64,000 bases of DNA from Sphingomonadales bacterium (GCA_022844405.1 JALHLV010000010.1:62001-126000), one strand, 5' to 3'. Counted from the stretch's first letter, positions 1 to 8,809 are shown. The notes: a model not told the origin generated them from the sequence alone. Numbers and translations: made by a program.

Positions 1-1010
1 TCGGCAACGGCGGCTCGCTCAACGCATTCTGGGGCGGTCTGGACCGCCTGTTCCTGCACGATCTGGACATGAAAACGCTGAGCGGCACCATCCCCGAGAG
101 CGTGTTCATGCTGTTCCAGATGACGTTCGCGATCATCACCCCCGCGCTGATCGCCGGCGCCTTCGCCGACCGCATGAAGTTCTCGGCGATGCTGTGGTTC
201 ATGGGTCTGTGGAGCCTGATCGTCTACGCGCCGATCACCCACTGGGTCTGGGCGCCCGGCGGCTTCCTGTTCGACGAAGGCGTTCTGGACTTTGCCGGCG
301 GTACGGTGGTGCACATCAATGCCGGTGTCGCCGGCCTGGTGGCCTGTATCGTCCTCGGCAAGCGCACCGGCTATCGCCAGGAGAACATGGCCCCCCACAA
401 CCTGACGCTGACGCTGATCGGCGCCTCGCTGCTGTGGGTGGGCTGGTTCGGCTTCAACGCCGGTTCGGCACTGACGGCCGGCGAGCGTGCGGGCATGGCC
501 ATGGTCGTCACCCAGATCGCCACGGCGGCCGCCGCGCTAGCCTGGATGCTGGTCGAGTGGATCGTTCACAAGAAGCCCAGCGTTCTCGGTATCCTGTCGG
601 GTGCCATCGCCGGTCTCGTCGCCATTACCCCGGCGTCGGGCTTCGTCGATCCGATGGGCGCGCTGATCATCGGCCTCGCGGCCGGCGTGGTCTGCTTCTT
701 CGCGGCGACCAGCCTGAAGAAGGCGCTGGGCTATGACGACTCCCTCGACGTGTGGGGCGTTCACGGCGTCGGCGGCATCGTCGGCGCGTTGCTGACCGGT
801 GTCCTGGCCGTCGAGGCCATCGGCGGCGTCGCCGGCAGCATGGAACAGCTCGTGAAGCAGATCGAGGGCATCGGCGCCACCATCGTGTGGAGTGCGTTCG
901 CCACCTTCATCATCCTCAAGGCGATCGATCTCATCATGGGTCTGCGCGTCACCAAAGAGCAGGAAATGGAAGGCCTCGACATCAGCCTCCACGGCGAATC
1001 CCTGCAGTAA
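1..1010 (+). CDS. amt: Ammonium transporter (Amt family), 5' end missing
   Basis: The reading frame is open from base 3 to the TAA at 1008-1010, so the gene begins left of the window; 335 codons are visible. It encodes a polytopic inner-membrane ammonium channel. The two conserved pore histidines are visible in VVHINAG and WGVHGVGG, and the segment AGAFADRMKF matches the Amt signature region. The C-terminal tail ends GLDISLHGESLQ, the cytoplasmic region that GlnK contacts in this family. A strong terminator follows, and a second amt gene lies downstream. In proteobacteria a glnK gene usually precedes amt; that part is outside the window. Family certain; which paralogue is unknown. Confidence 0.95.
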   Translation, partial: GNGGSLNAFWGGLDRLFLHDLDMKTLSGTIPESVFMLFQMTFAIITPALIAGAFADRMKFSAMLWFMGLWSLIVYAPITHWVWAPGGFLFDEGVLDFAGGTVVHINAGVAGLVACIVLGKRTGYRQENMAPHNLTLTLIGASLLWVGWFGFNAGSALTAGERAGMAMVVTQIATAAAALAWMLVEWIVHKKPSVLGILSGAIAGLVAITPASGFVDPMGALIIGLAAGVVCFFAATSLKKALGYDDSLDVWGVHGVGGIVGALLTGVLAVEAIGGVAGSMEQLVKQIEGIGATIVWSAFATFIILKAIDLIMGLRVTKEQEMEGLDISLHGESLQ

Positions 1011-1104
1011 GCCCGTCGGGTCCGGTTCGCGCCTGGCCGCAAGGCCAGCGCGAACCGGCCCGAACCGTTTCTCCCCCGGCTCCTCCCAAGCCGGTCTCTC
1101 CACC

Positions 1105-1152
1105 GGGCCTGCCCAGAACTTCATCGTTCCGGGCAGGCCCGGCCCGTTTTTT
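1105..1152 (+). terminator. Rho-independent terminator after the first amt gene
   Basis: A perfect 10-bp stem (1105-1114 with 1131-1140), a 16-base loop, a GC-rich spacer, then six T at 1147-1152. It lies about 95 bases after the amt stop and separates the two ammonium transporter genes into different transcription units. The 323 bases between the genes (1011-1333) hold this terminator, the sigma54-like promoter described next, and nothing else I recognise. Confidence 0.85.
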
Positions 1153-1245
1153 GAGCAGGCGCCGCTACCCATGCCGCCGGCATATGTGCGGCACCGGCGT
1201 GCCAACATCCTGAAATACCTTCACTTACTTCTCCGCCATGCCACT

Positions 1246-1260
1246 TGGCACGGTTCTTGG
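1246..1260 (+). promoter_or_regulatory. Sigma54-like -24/-12 promoter upstream of the second amt gene
   Basis: TGGCACGGTTCTTGG matches the consensus TGGCAC-N5-TTGC at all fixed positions but the last (GG in place of GC at -12), with the correct spacing between the two elements. It lies about 74 bases before the chosen start codon. Sigma54/NtrC control of amt genes is common in proteobacteria, so nitrogen-responsive expression is likely. The -12 mismatch lowers confidence. Confidence 0.5.
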
Positions 1261-1333
1261 TACTGCTTTGCCGTTGATGCGGTCGCCGTGCCTACGGATT
1301 GACCGTCGGGAGAGGGAAAAAGGGAGAGAGCGA

Positions 1334-2563
1334 ATGGAAGCGTCCGGTCGGGCGGCTGACGTGTTTTTCGTACTGATGGGGGCGATCCTGGTGTTCGCGA
1401 TGCATGCGGGCTTCGCGTTCCTCGAGGTCGGCACGGTGCGGAAGAAAAATCAGGTCAACGCCCTGATGAAGATCCTGGTCGATTTCGCGGTATCGACCAT
1501 TGCCTATTTTTTCGTCGGCTACAGCATCGCCTACGGGGTGCACTTCCTGCAGGGCGCCGACGTCATCTCCGGTGCGGCGGAAGGCGGCGCCTTCGCGGCC
1601 AGCGGCTTCGACCTGGTGAAGTTCTTCTTCCTGCTGACCTTCGCCGCGGCGATCCCGGCGATCATCTCGGGCGGCATCGCCGAACGCGCCCGCTTCACGC
1701 CCCAGCTCATCGCCACCGCCGTCATCGTCGGCCTTGCCTATCCGTTCTTCGAAGGGATGGCGTGGAACAACAATTACGGCTTCCAGGACTTCATGGCGGC
1801 CCAGTTCGGCGCCAAGTTCAACGACTTCGCCGGCTCCATCGTGGTGCATGCCTTCGGCGGCTGGCTGGCGCTGGGCGCCGTGCTGATGCTGGGCGCGCGG
1901 GCCAACCGCTACCGCAAGGACGGGACGGTCATCGGCATTCCGCCATCGAACATCCCGTTCCTGGCGCTGGGCTCGTGGCTGCTGTGCATCGGCTGGTTCG
2001 GGTTCAACGTGATGAGCGCCCAGAGCGTGGCCGGCATCAACGGCCTGGTTGCCATCAACTCGCTGATGGCCATGGCAGGCGGCATCATCGCCGCATGGCT
2101 GGCGGGACGCAACGACCCGGGCTTCACCCATAACGGCGCGCTGGCCGGCCTCGTCGCGGTCTGTGCCGGCTCCAACGTGATGCATCCGGTCGGCTCGCTG
2201 GCGGTGGGCGCCATCGCCGGCGGCCTGTTCGTCTACGCCTTCACCTGGTGCCAGAACAAATGGAAGATCGACGACGTGCTGGGCGTCTGGCCGCTGCACG
2301 GCATGTGCGGCCTGTGGGGCGGCATCGCCTGCGGCATCTTCGGCCAGGCGTCGCTGGGCGGCCTGGGCGGCGTGACCTTCATGAGCCAGTTCGTCGGCAG
2401 CCTGATCGGCGCGGGCCTCGCCCTGGTCGGCGGCCTGGTGATCTACGGCGCGCTGCGCGTCACCATGGGCCTCAGGCTGACCCAGGAGCAGGAGTTCCGC
2501 GGCGCCGACCTGTCACTCCACAGCATCGGCGCAACGCCCGAAGAGGACGTCAGCGGACGGTGA
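1334..2563 (+). CDS. amt: Ammonium transporter (Amt family), second paralogue
   Basis: 409 residues with the full set of Amt membrane helices. I chose the ATG at 1334 because it follows a purine-rich AGGGAGAGAG ribosome-binding region and opens directly into the first helix (ADVFFVLMGAILVFAMH); a frame-open upstream stretch to 1238 overlaps the promoter. Pore histidines lie in SIVVHAFGG and WPLHGMCGLWGG. The tail (TQEQEFRGADLSLHS) resembles that of the first paralogue, which suggests both are regulated by a PII protein. The two proteins are clearly diverged, so this is not a recent duplication. Confidence 0.93.
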   Translation: MEASGRAADVFFVLMGAILVFAMHAGFAFLEVGTVRKKNQVNALMKILVDFAVSTIAYFFVGYSIAYGVHFLQGADVISGAAEGGAFAASGFDLVKFFFLLTFAAAIPAIISGGIAERARFTPQLIATAVIVGLAYPFFEGMAWNNNYGFQDFMAAQFGAKFNDFAGSIVVHAFGGWLALGAVLMLGARANRYRKDGTVIGIPPSNIPFLALGSWLLCIGWFGFNVMSAQSVAGINGLVAINSLMAMAGGIIAAWLAGRNDPGFTHNGALAGLVAVCAGSNVMHPVGSLAVGAIAGGLFVYAFTWCQNKWKIDDVLGVWPLHGMCGLWGGIACGIFGQASLGGLGGVTFMSQFVGSLIGAGLALVGGLVIYGALRVTMGLRLTQEQEFRGADLSLHSIGATPEEDVSGR

Positions 2564-2576
2564 GCGCGTTTGGGCA

Positions 2577-2990
2577 TCAGCCGGCCGCGTGACTCTTGCG
2601 CGGCCGGCCGCCCAACCGGCCGTTCTCACGCGAGGCCGCCGTCTTCACCGCGCTGCGGACACGACCGCCCGCCGCGCCAAGACGCGCCGCCATCCAGCGC
2701 CGCGACCCGAACACGCCTTCCAGCAGCCCCGGAACGTAGAGGTCGGCATCGAGGCGCGGCCAATGCAGGCCCAGCCCCGAGGGCGTGATCTGGATATCGG
2801 CCAGCGCCGCGGGCGGTGCTCCGGACAGACCCTCGGCCATGTGAGGCGGGAACGCCAGCTCCAGGCCGGTACTCAGTCCGACCACGATGCGGCCCCGGCC
2901 CCGGTCATAACGGGCGGACACGGCAACGGGACCGGTCGCGCGTCGGACACCGGCCTCGGTCGCCCGGTCGAATTCGTCTCCCTCAGCCAT
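2577..2990 (-). CDS. DUF2442 domain protein, partner of the upstream DUF4160 gene
   Basis: 137 residues. The central part (about residues 20-85) fits DUF2442: ARYDRGRGRIVVGLSTGLEL followed by a segment reading ITPSGLGLHWPRLDADLYVPGLL. The C-terminus is basic and ends with RLGGRPRKSHAAG, a plausible nucleic-acid-binding tail. Its start overlaps the stop of the DUF4160 gene by 8 bases, so the two are translationally coupled. Function is not established; the pairing recurs in bacteria and looks like a small two-gene module, possibly toxin-antitoxin-like (inference). It ends 13 bases from the convergent amt gene. Confidence 0.85.
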   Translation of the reverse strand: MAEGDEFDRATEAGVRRATGPVAVSARYDRGRGRIVVGLSTGLELAFPPHMAEGLSGAPPAALADIQITPSGLGLHWPRLDADLYVPGLLEGVFGSRRWMAARLGAAGGRVRSAVKTAASRENGRLGGRPRKSHAAG

Positions 2991-3225
2991 GAATCCTGCT
3001 CCATTCGCCGCATAGTCTTTCGAGCTGCCCGGCCAACTCGGCCGCGACGCGTTTCGCGTCCTGCCGGCTAACCCCGAAATTCTCGCGCAGCATCACCGGC
3101 CCGTCCGGGCAATTGAGGTTGAACAGCGCTTCGTTGTCGGCACCGATCACGTGAACATGCGCGGGCTCGTGATCGTTGGGATAAATCACGACACGAAAGC
3201 CATCGATCCACAAAATTCTCGGCAT
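2983..3225 (-). CDS. DUF4160 domain protein
   Basis: 80 residues, the usual length for DUF4160. Typical features are PRILWIDGFRVVIYPNDHEP near the start, then HVHVIG, which places several histidines close together, and a C-terminal helix (AAELAGQLERLCGEWSRIHG). It is the first gene of a two-gene unit with the DUF2442 gene, which it overlaps by 8 bases, and it is divergent from dapC across a 156-base gap. Biochemical role unknown; the domain pair is widespread and patchily distributed, which suggests mobility. Confidence 0.85.
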   Translation of the reverse strand: MPRILWIDGFRVVIYPNDHEPAHVHVIGADNEALFNLNCPDGPVMLRENFGVSRQDAKRVAAELAGQLERLCGEWSRIHG

Positions 3226-3381
3226 CGCCGCCCGCCATAACTAAAGCGGTTAGGTTAATGTCCTATTCCATCGTTGTCCAGCCAACCGGCGCTTGGCATC
3301 TCGCGCCGTTGAATTTTCCGGGGGACTCTTGTCGGGATTCCCGCCGACCGGTACAGTACGGGGCGTTTTGCTTTTGTTCCG

Positions 3382-4614
3382 GTGCGCCGTTTGCTCAACC
3401 CTGTCTTCGCCAATCTGCCAGCCCATACCTGGACGCAACTGCGCGCGCTGCTCGACGGCGTGCCGGCCGGGCGCAACGCGCCGCTCGATCTGACCATCGG
3501 CGAGCCGCGCCACCCGATGCCGGCGTTCATCACCGAGGTGCTGGAGGCCAACAGCGCCGACTATGCCAAATATCCGCCGATCCAGGGCACGCCCGCGTGG
3601 CAGCGGGCGGTGGCGGGATGGCTGGAGCGGCGCTACGGCCTGGCCGGCGTCGATCCGGACCGGCATGTGCTGCCGGTGGCCGGCACCCGCGAGGGGCTGT
3701 TCTCGATCGCCTTCGTCGCCGTGCCGCCGCGCAAGGCCGGGCAGCAGCCGACGGTGCTGATGCCCAACCCGTTCTATCAGTGCTACGCCGCCGCCGCGCT
3801 TTCGGCTGGCGCCGAGCCGGTCTACCTGCCGGCCACCGCCGAGACCGGCTTCCTGCCCGATTTCGCCGCGCTGGGCGAGGACGACCTCGCCCGCGCGGCG
3901 CTGGTCTATCTGTGCACGCCGGCCAACCCGCAAGGGACCGTGGCCGGCCAGGACTATTTCGACGCGCAGATCGGCCTGTGCCGGCGCCACGACATCACCC
4001 TGGTGGTCGACGAGTGTTACGGCGAAATCTACACCGACCAGCCGCCCGTCGGCGCGCTGGAAGCCTGCCGCAGCATGGCGCGGCGCGGCCTGGGCGATCC
4101 GGCCGATCCCTACGCCAACGTCCTCAGCTTCCAGTCGCTGTCGAAGCGCTCGAACGTACCGGGCCTGCGCTCCGGCTTCGTCGCCGGCGATCCGCGGCTG
4201 ATCGCGGCCTACCGCGAGCTGCGCTCCTATGGCGGCGCGCCGTCGCCGCTGCCGGTCTACGCCGCCGCGGCCGCCGCCTGGAACGACGAGGCCCATGTGG
4301 ACGAGAACCGGGTGCTCTACCGCGCCAAGTTCGACGCCGCCGACACCATCCTGCGGGGACGCTTCGGCGCCTACCGGCCGGGCGGCGGCTTCTACCTCTG
4401 GCTCAATGTCGGCGACGGCGAGGCGGCGGCGAGGACCCTGTGGAGCAGGGCCGGCGTGCGCGTCCTGCCCGGAGCGTATTTGGCGCGGCCCGACGCTTCA
4501 GGCTATAATCCCGGAGCGGCCTATATCAGGGTCGCGCTGGTGAACTCGCTGGAGATTACGGAACTGGCCCTGCAGAGCATCCGCGATACGCTCGAGACGG
4601 TGGACGCACGCTGA
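3382..4614 (+). CDS. dapC: N-succinyldiaminopimelate aminotransferase (DapC-type), class I/II PLP aminotransferase
   Basis: 410 residues from a GTG start; the N-terminus LLNPVFANLPAHTW matches where alphaproteobacterial DapC proteins begin. It would transfer the amino group from glutamate in the succinylase branch of lysine/meso-diaminopimelate synthesis. Visible fold I features are NPFYQCY, the CTPANPQGT segment, VVDECYGEIY and the PLP-lysine motif SLSKRSNVPGLRSGF. Its TGA overlaps the ftsK ATG by one base, so the genes are cotranscribed. Substrate assignment is by family resemblance; another succinyl- or acyl-amino acid transaminase is possible. No convincing Shine-Dalgarno sequence precedes the GTG. 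Confidence 0.85.
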   Translation: MRRLLNPVFANLPAHTWTQLRALLDGVPAGRNAPLDLTIGEPRHPMPAFITEVLEANSADYAKYPPIQGTPAWQRAVAGWLERRYGLAGVDPDRHVLPVAGTREGLFSIAFVAVPPRKAGQQPTVLMPNPFYQCYAAAALSAGAEPVYLPATAETGFLPDFAALGEDDLARAALVYLCTPANPQGTVAGQDYFDAQIGLCRRHDITLVVDECYGEIYTDQPPVGALEACRSMARRGLGDPADPYANVLSFQSLSKRSNVPGLRSGFVAGDPRLIAAYRELRSYGGAPSPLPVYAAAAAAWNDEAHVDENRVLYRAKFDAADTILRGRFGAYRPGGGFYLWLNVGDGEAAARTLWSRAGVRVLPGAYLARPDASGYNPGAAYIRVALVNSLEITELALQSIRDTLETVDAR

Positions 4615-7007
4615 TGGCATCGACCGGCACGGCGGCGGCCAAACGATCGTTCCTTCCGGCCGGGTTCGTCACCTTCGTGCGGCGCCGGCTGATCGAGCTG
4701 GGCGGGCTGCTGGTGATCGCCGCGGCCGTCGCCTTCGCCGCCGCCTTGTTCAGCTACGACATCGGGGATCCCAGCACGGACACCAGCATCCGCGACCAGG
4801 CCGTGTTGACCGCCAACTGGCTGGGCACGCCCGGCGCGTGGATCGCCAATATCCTGTTCCAGTGGGTCGGCATCGCCGGCTATGTGTTCCCGCTCGCCAT
4901 GCTCGGCTGGGGCTGGCGGATCATGACCCATCAGGGATTGCGCTCCATCTGGTTTTACCTGGCGCTGCTGCCGCTGTGCGTGGCGCTGGCGGCTTTCGCC
5001 GCCAAGGCGATCGCGCCCGAGCTGGAATGGCCAGTCAGGGGCGGCGCGGGCCCCGGCGGCACCCTTGGCTGGCTGCTCTACGACAAGGCACTGCACCCGT
5101 ATCTGACGCCGGTGCTGCCGGCGCAGCTTCCCGGCCTGCTGCTGGGCGCGGCGGCGATGATGCTGCTGCTGCCGGCCATGGGCTTCAGCATCCGCCACTG
5201 GCGCACCGTGGGTCGCGCGCTGTACTGGCCGATCGGCCATGTCATGAACCGGCACGGCGCGCGGGACGGCGAGGAGCCGCTGGTGGTGCGGCGGCCGACC
5301 GAGCCGCGCGAGACGCGCGAGCGGATCGCGCCGGTGCTGGGCGGCCTGGCCGGGCGCTCCGCGGAGCCCGAGCTGGAGACGCCGCCCAGGGAAAAGAAAT
5401 CGCTGATCTCCCGCGAGCCGAAGAAGGTCAAGGAAGGCAGGCGCGCCGCCGACGAGAAACAGCAGGCGCTGGAGTTCGACGCCAATTCGTCGTCGTTCAC
5501 CCTGCCGCACCTGTCGCTGCTCGAGGAACCCGAGCCCGGGCGCAAGACCGACCGGGTGAACGAGGAGGGGCTGGAGCAAAATGCCCGGTTGCTCGAATCC
5601 GTGCTCGACGATTTCGGCGTCCAGGGCCGCATCACCCAGGTTCGCCCCGGCCCGGTGGTCACGCTCTACGAACTGGAGCCGGCGCCGGGCACCAAATCGT
5701 CGCGCGTGATCGGTCTGGCTGACGACATCGCCCGGTCCATGAGCGCGGTTTCCGCCCGCGTCGCGGTGGTGCCGGGGCGCAACGCCATCGGCATCGAGCT
5801 GCCCAATATAGGCCGCGAGACCGTGCTGCTGCGCGAGCTGCTGGGCGACATGTCCTACGAGAAGACCAGGACGAAGCTGCCACTGGCGCTGGGCAAGGAC
5901 ATCGGCGGCACCCCGGTCGTCGCGGATCTCGCCGCCATGCCGCACCTGCTGATCGCCGGCACCACCGGCTCCGGCAAGTCGGTCGCCATCAACACCATGA
6001 TCCTGTCGCTGCTCTACAAGCTGCCCCCGCAGGACTGCCGGTTCATCATGATCGACCCGAAGATGCTCGAGCTGTCGGTGTATGACGACATTCCGCACCT
6101 GCTGACGCCGGTGGTGACCGATCCGCGCAAGGCGGTCGTCGCGCTGAAATGGGCGGTGCGCGAGATGGAGGACCGCTACAAGCTGATGTCCAAGCTGGGC
6201 GTGCGCAACCTGGCCGCCTACAACGAGCGCATCGCCGAGGCCGAGAAGAAGGGCGAGGCGCTGGTGCGCACCGTGCAGACCGGCTTCGACCCGGCCAGCG
6301 GGCGCCCGATCTACGAGGAGCAGCCGCTGGAGATGAAGCCGCTGCCGCTGATCGTGATCATCGTCGACGAAATGGCCGACCTGATGATGGTGGCCGGCAA
6401 GGACGTGGAAGGCTCGATCCAGCGCCTCGCGCAGATGGCGCGCGCGGCCGGCCTGCACCTGATCATGGCCACCCAGCGCCCGTCGGTCGACGTCATCACC
6501 GGCACCATCAAGGCCAACTTCCCGACCCGGATTTCCTTCCAGGTCACGTCGAAGATCGACAGCCGCACCATCCTGGGCGAGCAGGGCGCCGAGCAGCTGC
6601 TGGGGCGCGGCGACATGCTGTATATGGCGGCGGGTGGCAAGGTGACCCGCGTGCACGGCCCGTTCGTCACCGACGGCGAGGTCGAGGACGTGGTGCGCTT
6701 CCTGAAGGCGCAGGGCGCGCCCGAATACATGTCGAGCGTCACCGAGGAGCCGGACGGCGGCTTCGAAACCATCCTCGACATGGCTGGCGACGGCGGCGAG
6801 GGCGGCAGCGAGGAACAGCTCTACGACCAGGCCGTGGCGCTGGTGGCGCGCGAGGGCAAGGCCTCGACCAGCTTCGTGCAGCGCCACCTGCAGATCGGCT
6901 ACAACCGCGCCGCGCGCATCATCGAGCGCATGGAAAAGGAGGGTGTGGTCAGCGCCGCCAACCATGTGGGCAAGCGCGAAGTGCTGGTGGGCGACCACGG
7001 CGCCTGA
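4614..7007 (+). CDS. ftsK: DNA translocase FtsK
   Basis: 797 residues, typical of alphaproteobacterial FtsK. Hydrophobic helices occupy roughly residues 20-195 and anchor it at the septum. A charged linker follows to about residue 300. The motor has Walker A GTTGSGKS near residue 450, Walker B-like LIVIIVDEMADL, and the ATQRPSVDVITG motif. The C-terminal gamma winged helix (about 735-797) contains QRHLQIGYNRAARIIERME, which reads KOPS sequences and activates XerCD. The linker is short compared with E. coli. It sits between dapC and lolA, a common alphaproteobacterial order. Confidence 0.96.
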   Translation: MASTGTAAAKRSFLPAGFVTFVRRRLIELGGLLVIAAAVAFAAALFSYDIGDPSTDTSIRDQAVLTANWLGTPGAWIANILFQWVGIAGYVFPLAMLGWGWRIMTHQGLRSIWFYLALLPLCVALAAFAAKAIAPELEWPVRGGAGPGGTLGWLLYDKALHPYLTPVLPAQLPGLLLGAAAMMLLLPAMGFSIRHWRTVGRALYWPIGHVMNRHGARDGEEPLVVRRPTEPRETRERIAPVLGGLAGRSAEPELETPPREKKSLISREPKKVKEGRRAADEKQQALEFDANSSSFTLPHLSLLEEPEPGRKTDRVNEEGLEQNARLLESVLDDFGVQGRITQVRPGPVVTLYELEPAPGTKSSRVIGLADDIARSMSAVSARVAVVPGRNAIGIELPNIGRETVLLRELLGDMSYEKTRTKLPLALGKDIGGTPVVADLAAMPHLLIAGTTGSGKSVAINTMILSLLYKLPPQDCRFIMIDPKMLELSVYDDIPHLLTPVVTDPRKAVVALKWAVREMEDRYKLMSKLGVRNLAAYNERIAEAEKKGEALVRTVQTGFDPASGRPIYEEQPLEMKPLPLIVIIVDEMADLMMVAGKDVEGSIQRLAQMARAAGLHLIMATQRPSVDVITGTIKANFPTRISFQVTSKIDSRTILGEQGAEQLLGRGDMLYMAAGGKVTRVHGPFVTDGEVEDVVRFLKAQGAPEYMSSVTEEPDGGFETILDMAGDGGEGGSEEQLYDQAVALVAREGKASTSFVQRHLQIGYNRAARIIERMEKEGVVSAANHVGKREVLVGDHGA

Positions 7008-7051
7008 GCTCATTCATGGAAAAGTCAGCTTTTAACCGCTAGGGTGCGGCC

Positions 7052-7708
7052 ATGATTCGAGTCCTCGCATCGATCCTCGCCGCCAGCCTGCTCGCATCCG
7101 CCGCGCCGGCACGCGCCGCCCCGGCGCCGAAGGAGGCCGTCGAGACGCTGTCGACGACCGAGGCGCAGGACCTGGCGGCCGTCCAGTCCTACCTCAAGAG
7201 CATCACCTCGCTGCGCGCGCGGTTCCAGCAGGTGGCGCCGAACCGGCAGGTGAGTGCCGGCACCATGTCGCTGCTGAAGCCGGGCAGGCTGCGCTTCGAA
7301 TACACGCCACCGACGCCGATCCTGGTGGTGAGCGACGGTACCGTCATCACGTTGATCGACTACGAGCTGAAGCAGGTCACCCGCTGGCCGATCAACGACA
7401 CGCCGCTGCGGCCGCTGGTGCGCAGCGACTTCATGTTCGGCGAGGACGTCGAGGTGCTGGGCATCCGGCGCAACGCCCAGTGGATCAACGTGGCGATCAC
7501 CGATCCCAAGAAGCGCGACGAGGGCAGCATGCTGCTGACGTTCTCGCGCAACCCGCTGACGCTGACCGAGTGGCAGGTGCTGGACGAGCGCGGCCAGACC
7601 ACCATCGTCACCCTCGACGCGCTGCAGACCAACGTCGCGCTCGACAAGTCGCTCTGGACCTGGAAGGACCCGCGTCCGAAACGCGGCGGCCCGGCCACGA
7701 AAAACTAG
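7052..7708 (+). CDS. lolA: Periplasmic lipoprotein carrier LolA
   Basis: 218 residues with a clear signal peptide (cleavage near APARA at residues 18-22). LolA takes lipoproteins from LolCDE at the inner membrane and carries them across the periplasm. The body has the LolA pattern: helix AVQSYLKSITSLRARFQQ, then GTMSLLKPGRLRFEYTPP and repeated beta strands. It lies 44 bases after ftsK, the usual alphaproteobacterial neighbour. The C-terminus is basic (DPRPKRGGPATKN). No LolB is visible, as expected, since alphaproteobacteria generally lack it. Confidence 0.92.
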   Translation: MIRVLASILAASLLASAAPARAAPAPKEAVETLSTTEAQDLAAVQSYLKSITSLRARFQQVAPNRQVSAGTMSLLKPGRLRFEYTPPTPILVVSDGTVITLIDYELKQVTRWPINDTPLRPLVRSDFMFGEDVEVLGIRRNAQWINVAITDPKKRDEGSMLLTFSRNPLTLTEWQVLDERGQTTIVTLDALQTNVALDKSLWTWKDPRPKRGGPATKN

Positions 7709-8212
7709 GGTGCCCGCCAAAATTCGGTGATCCGCGGTCAACCCTGATCGTTTCCGCTCCGGTGCTTTCTTCGCATGCAGGTGCGCATAGATGATGGGCA
7801 CCGGTAAGGCATTGAACCTAAAAAGCGAAATAAGATGCATATCAGTGATGCAAAATTAGGCAAAATCACTGTTGAAAATTTGTGACGTCACCACCAAATA
7901 CAGCCGCAGCGACGTCCTTTGCGGTGCAGTATCACATCCCCTCCCTTGGTGTTCTGCATCTGGCGTTGCCGGTACCGGACCCCCCTCCTGGTACCATGCG
8001 TAACAGCGCAGAGCCCGGTCAGGAATTTTCTCCTGGCCGGGCTTACGCTTTTCCGGGGCACCCGCATCCGCGCTCGACCTGACCGCGCCGGCCCTCCGGA
8101 GCGGTCTCAGCTACCGCTGAACCGCTCCAGCATTTGTCGTCGCGGCTTTCGGGCACCAAGGCGGTTCCGCCTTGGCTGAAAGCGCTCTAGAACAGGGCGC
8201 GGAGGAACTCTC
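7709..8212. other. 504-base intergenic region, no gene recognised, hairpin-rich
   Basis: The part from about 7780 to 7890 is AT-rich compared with its surroundings and contains GCATATCAGTGATGC-like palindromes. From 7940 to 8045 the sequence is hairpin-rich: two GGTACC copies flank a C-rich stretch at about 7970-7995. An 11-bp stem with one G-U pair (8013-8023 with 8032-8042) is followed by TTACGCTTTT, which could be a terminator. No tRNA, tmRNA, SRP RNA or riboswitch was recognised. An unannotated small RNA is possible but unproven. Confidence 0.5.
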
Positions 8213-8800
8213 ATGGATGACGACGACGACGACGATGGCCTGGATGACGACCAGCTCGCGGCGCTGACCGCGATCCGCCGGCTGGGCGAGGTAGTGACCC
8301 GCATCCCCTGGTTCAGCCGCATCGGCCAGCCGCTCAGCGCCGAGGAACTGGACCTGTCGCGGCGCTACCTGGACATGCTGGGCTTTCCCGACGCCTCGCC
8401 CGCGCCGCTGGAGGACTGGACCGAAGCGGGCGACGCCGCCGACAGCACCGACCTGAACAGCGAGGGCTGGGAGGTCGAGGAGCAGCTCCGCGCCGATTTG
8501 AGCCGCGAAGCGCTGGAGTATTTCGACGAGGACACGATATCCGACACGCTCGCCTTCATCACCGAAAGCGCCGGACCCGTGGTGGTCGAGGCGATCGCCA
8601 GCGCCGCATCGCTGTGGCCAGTCGAGGACGACGCGGTGATCGAGGCCGCCACCGGCGCGGCGGTGCAGGCCTGCTACCAGGCCGCGCTGGTACTCGCCGC
8701 CCAGGCGGTCGAGGAACACCCCTTCGCCCTCAAGTTCCGGCTGTTCGAGCTGGGCCGATGGCCCATCGGGCTGAGCGGCCGGTCGTTCAACATCTTTTAG
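8213..8800 (+). CDS. Hypothetical acidic protein upstream of xthA
   Basis: 195 residues starting with a run of seven aspartates (MDDDDDDDGLDDDQLAAL). The ATG follows GGAGGAACTCTC, a good ribosome-binding site. The protein is strongly acidic and predicted to be helical; a hydrophobic helix-like stretch (AAVQACYQAALVLAAQAVEE) lies near residues 150-170, too polar for a confident membrane span. It ends 9 bases before xthA, so cotranscription with the DNA repair nuclease is likely. I do not recognise a domain. Confidence 0.75.
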   Translation: MDDDDDDDGLDDDQLAALTAIRRLGEVVTRIPWFSRIGQPLSAEELDLSRRYLDMLGFPDASPAPLEDWTEAGDAADSTDLNSEGWEVEEQLRADLSREALEYFDEDTISDTLAFITESAGPVVVEAIASAASLWPVEDDAVIEAATGAAVQACYQAALVLAAQAVEEHPFALKFRLFELGRWPIGLSGRSFNIF

Positions 8801-8809
8801 AGGACGCTG

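Noticed and set aside
4521-7013. An 830-codon open frame on the minus strand opposite ftsK
   Set aside because: It is antisense to a full-length, well-conserved ftsK. Its product is rich in H, R, Q and A without domains, a usual by-product of high third-position GC.
7709-8212. 6S RNA, tmRNA or SRP RNA in the long gap after lolA
   Set aside because: None of the conserved sequence motifs I know for these RNAs could be matched; kept only as an unassigned structured region.
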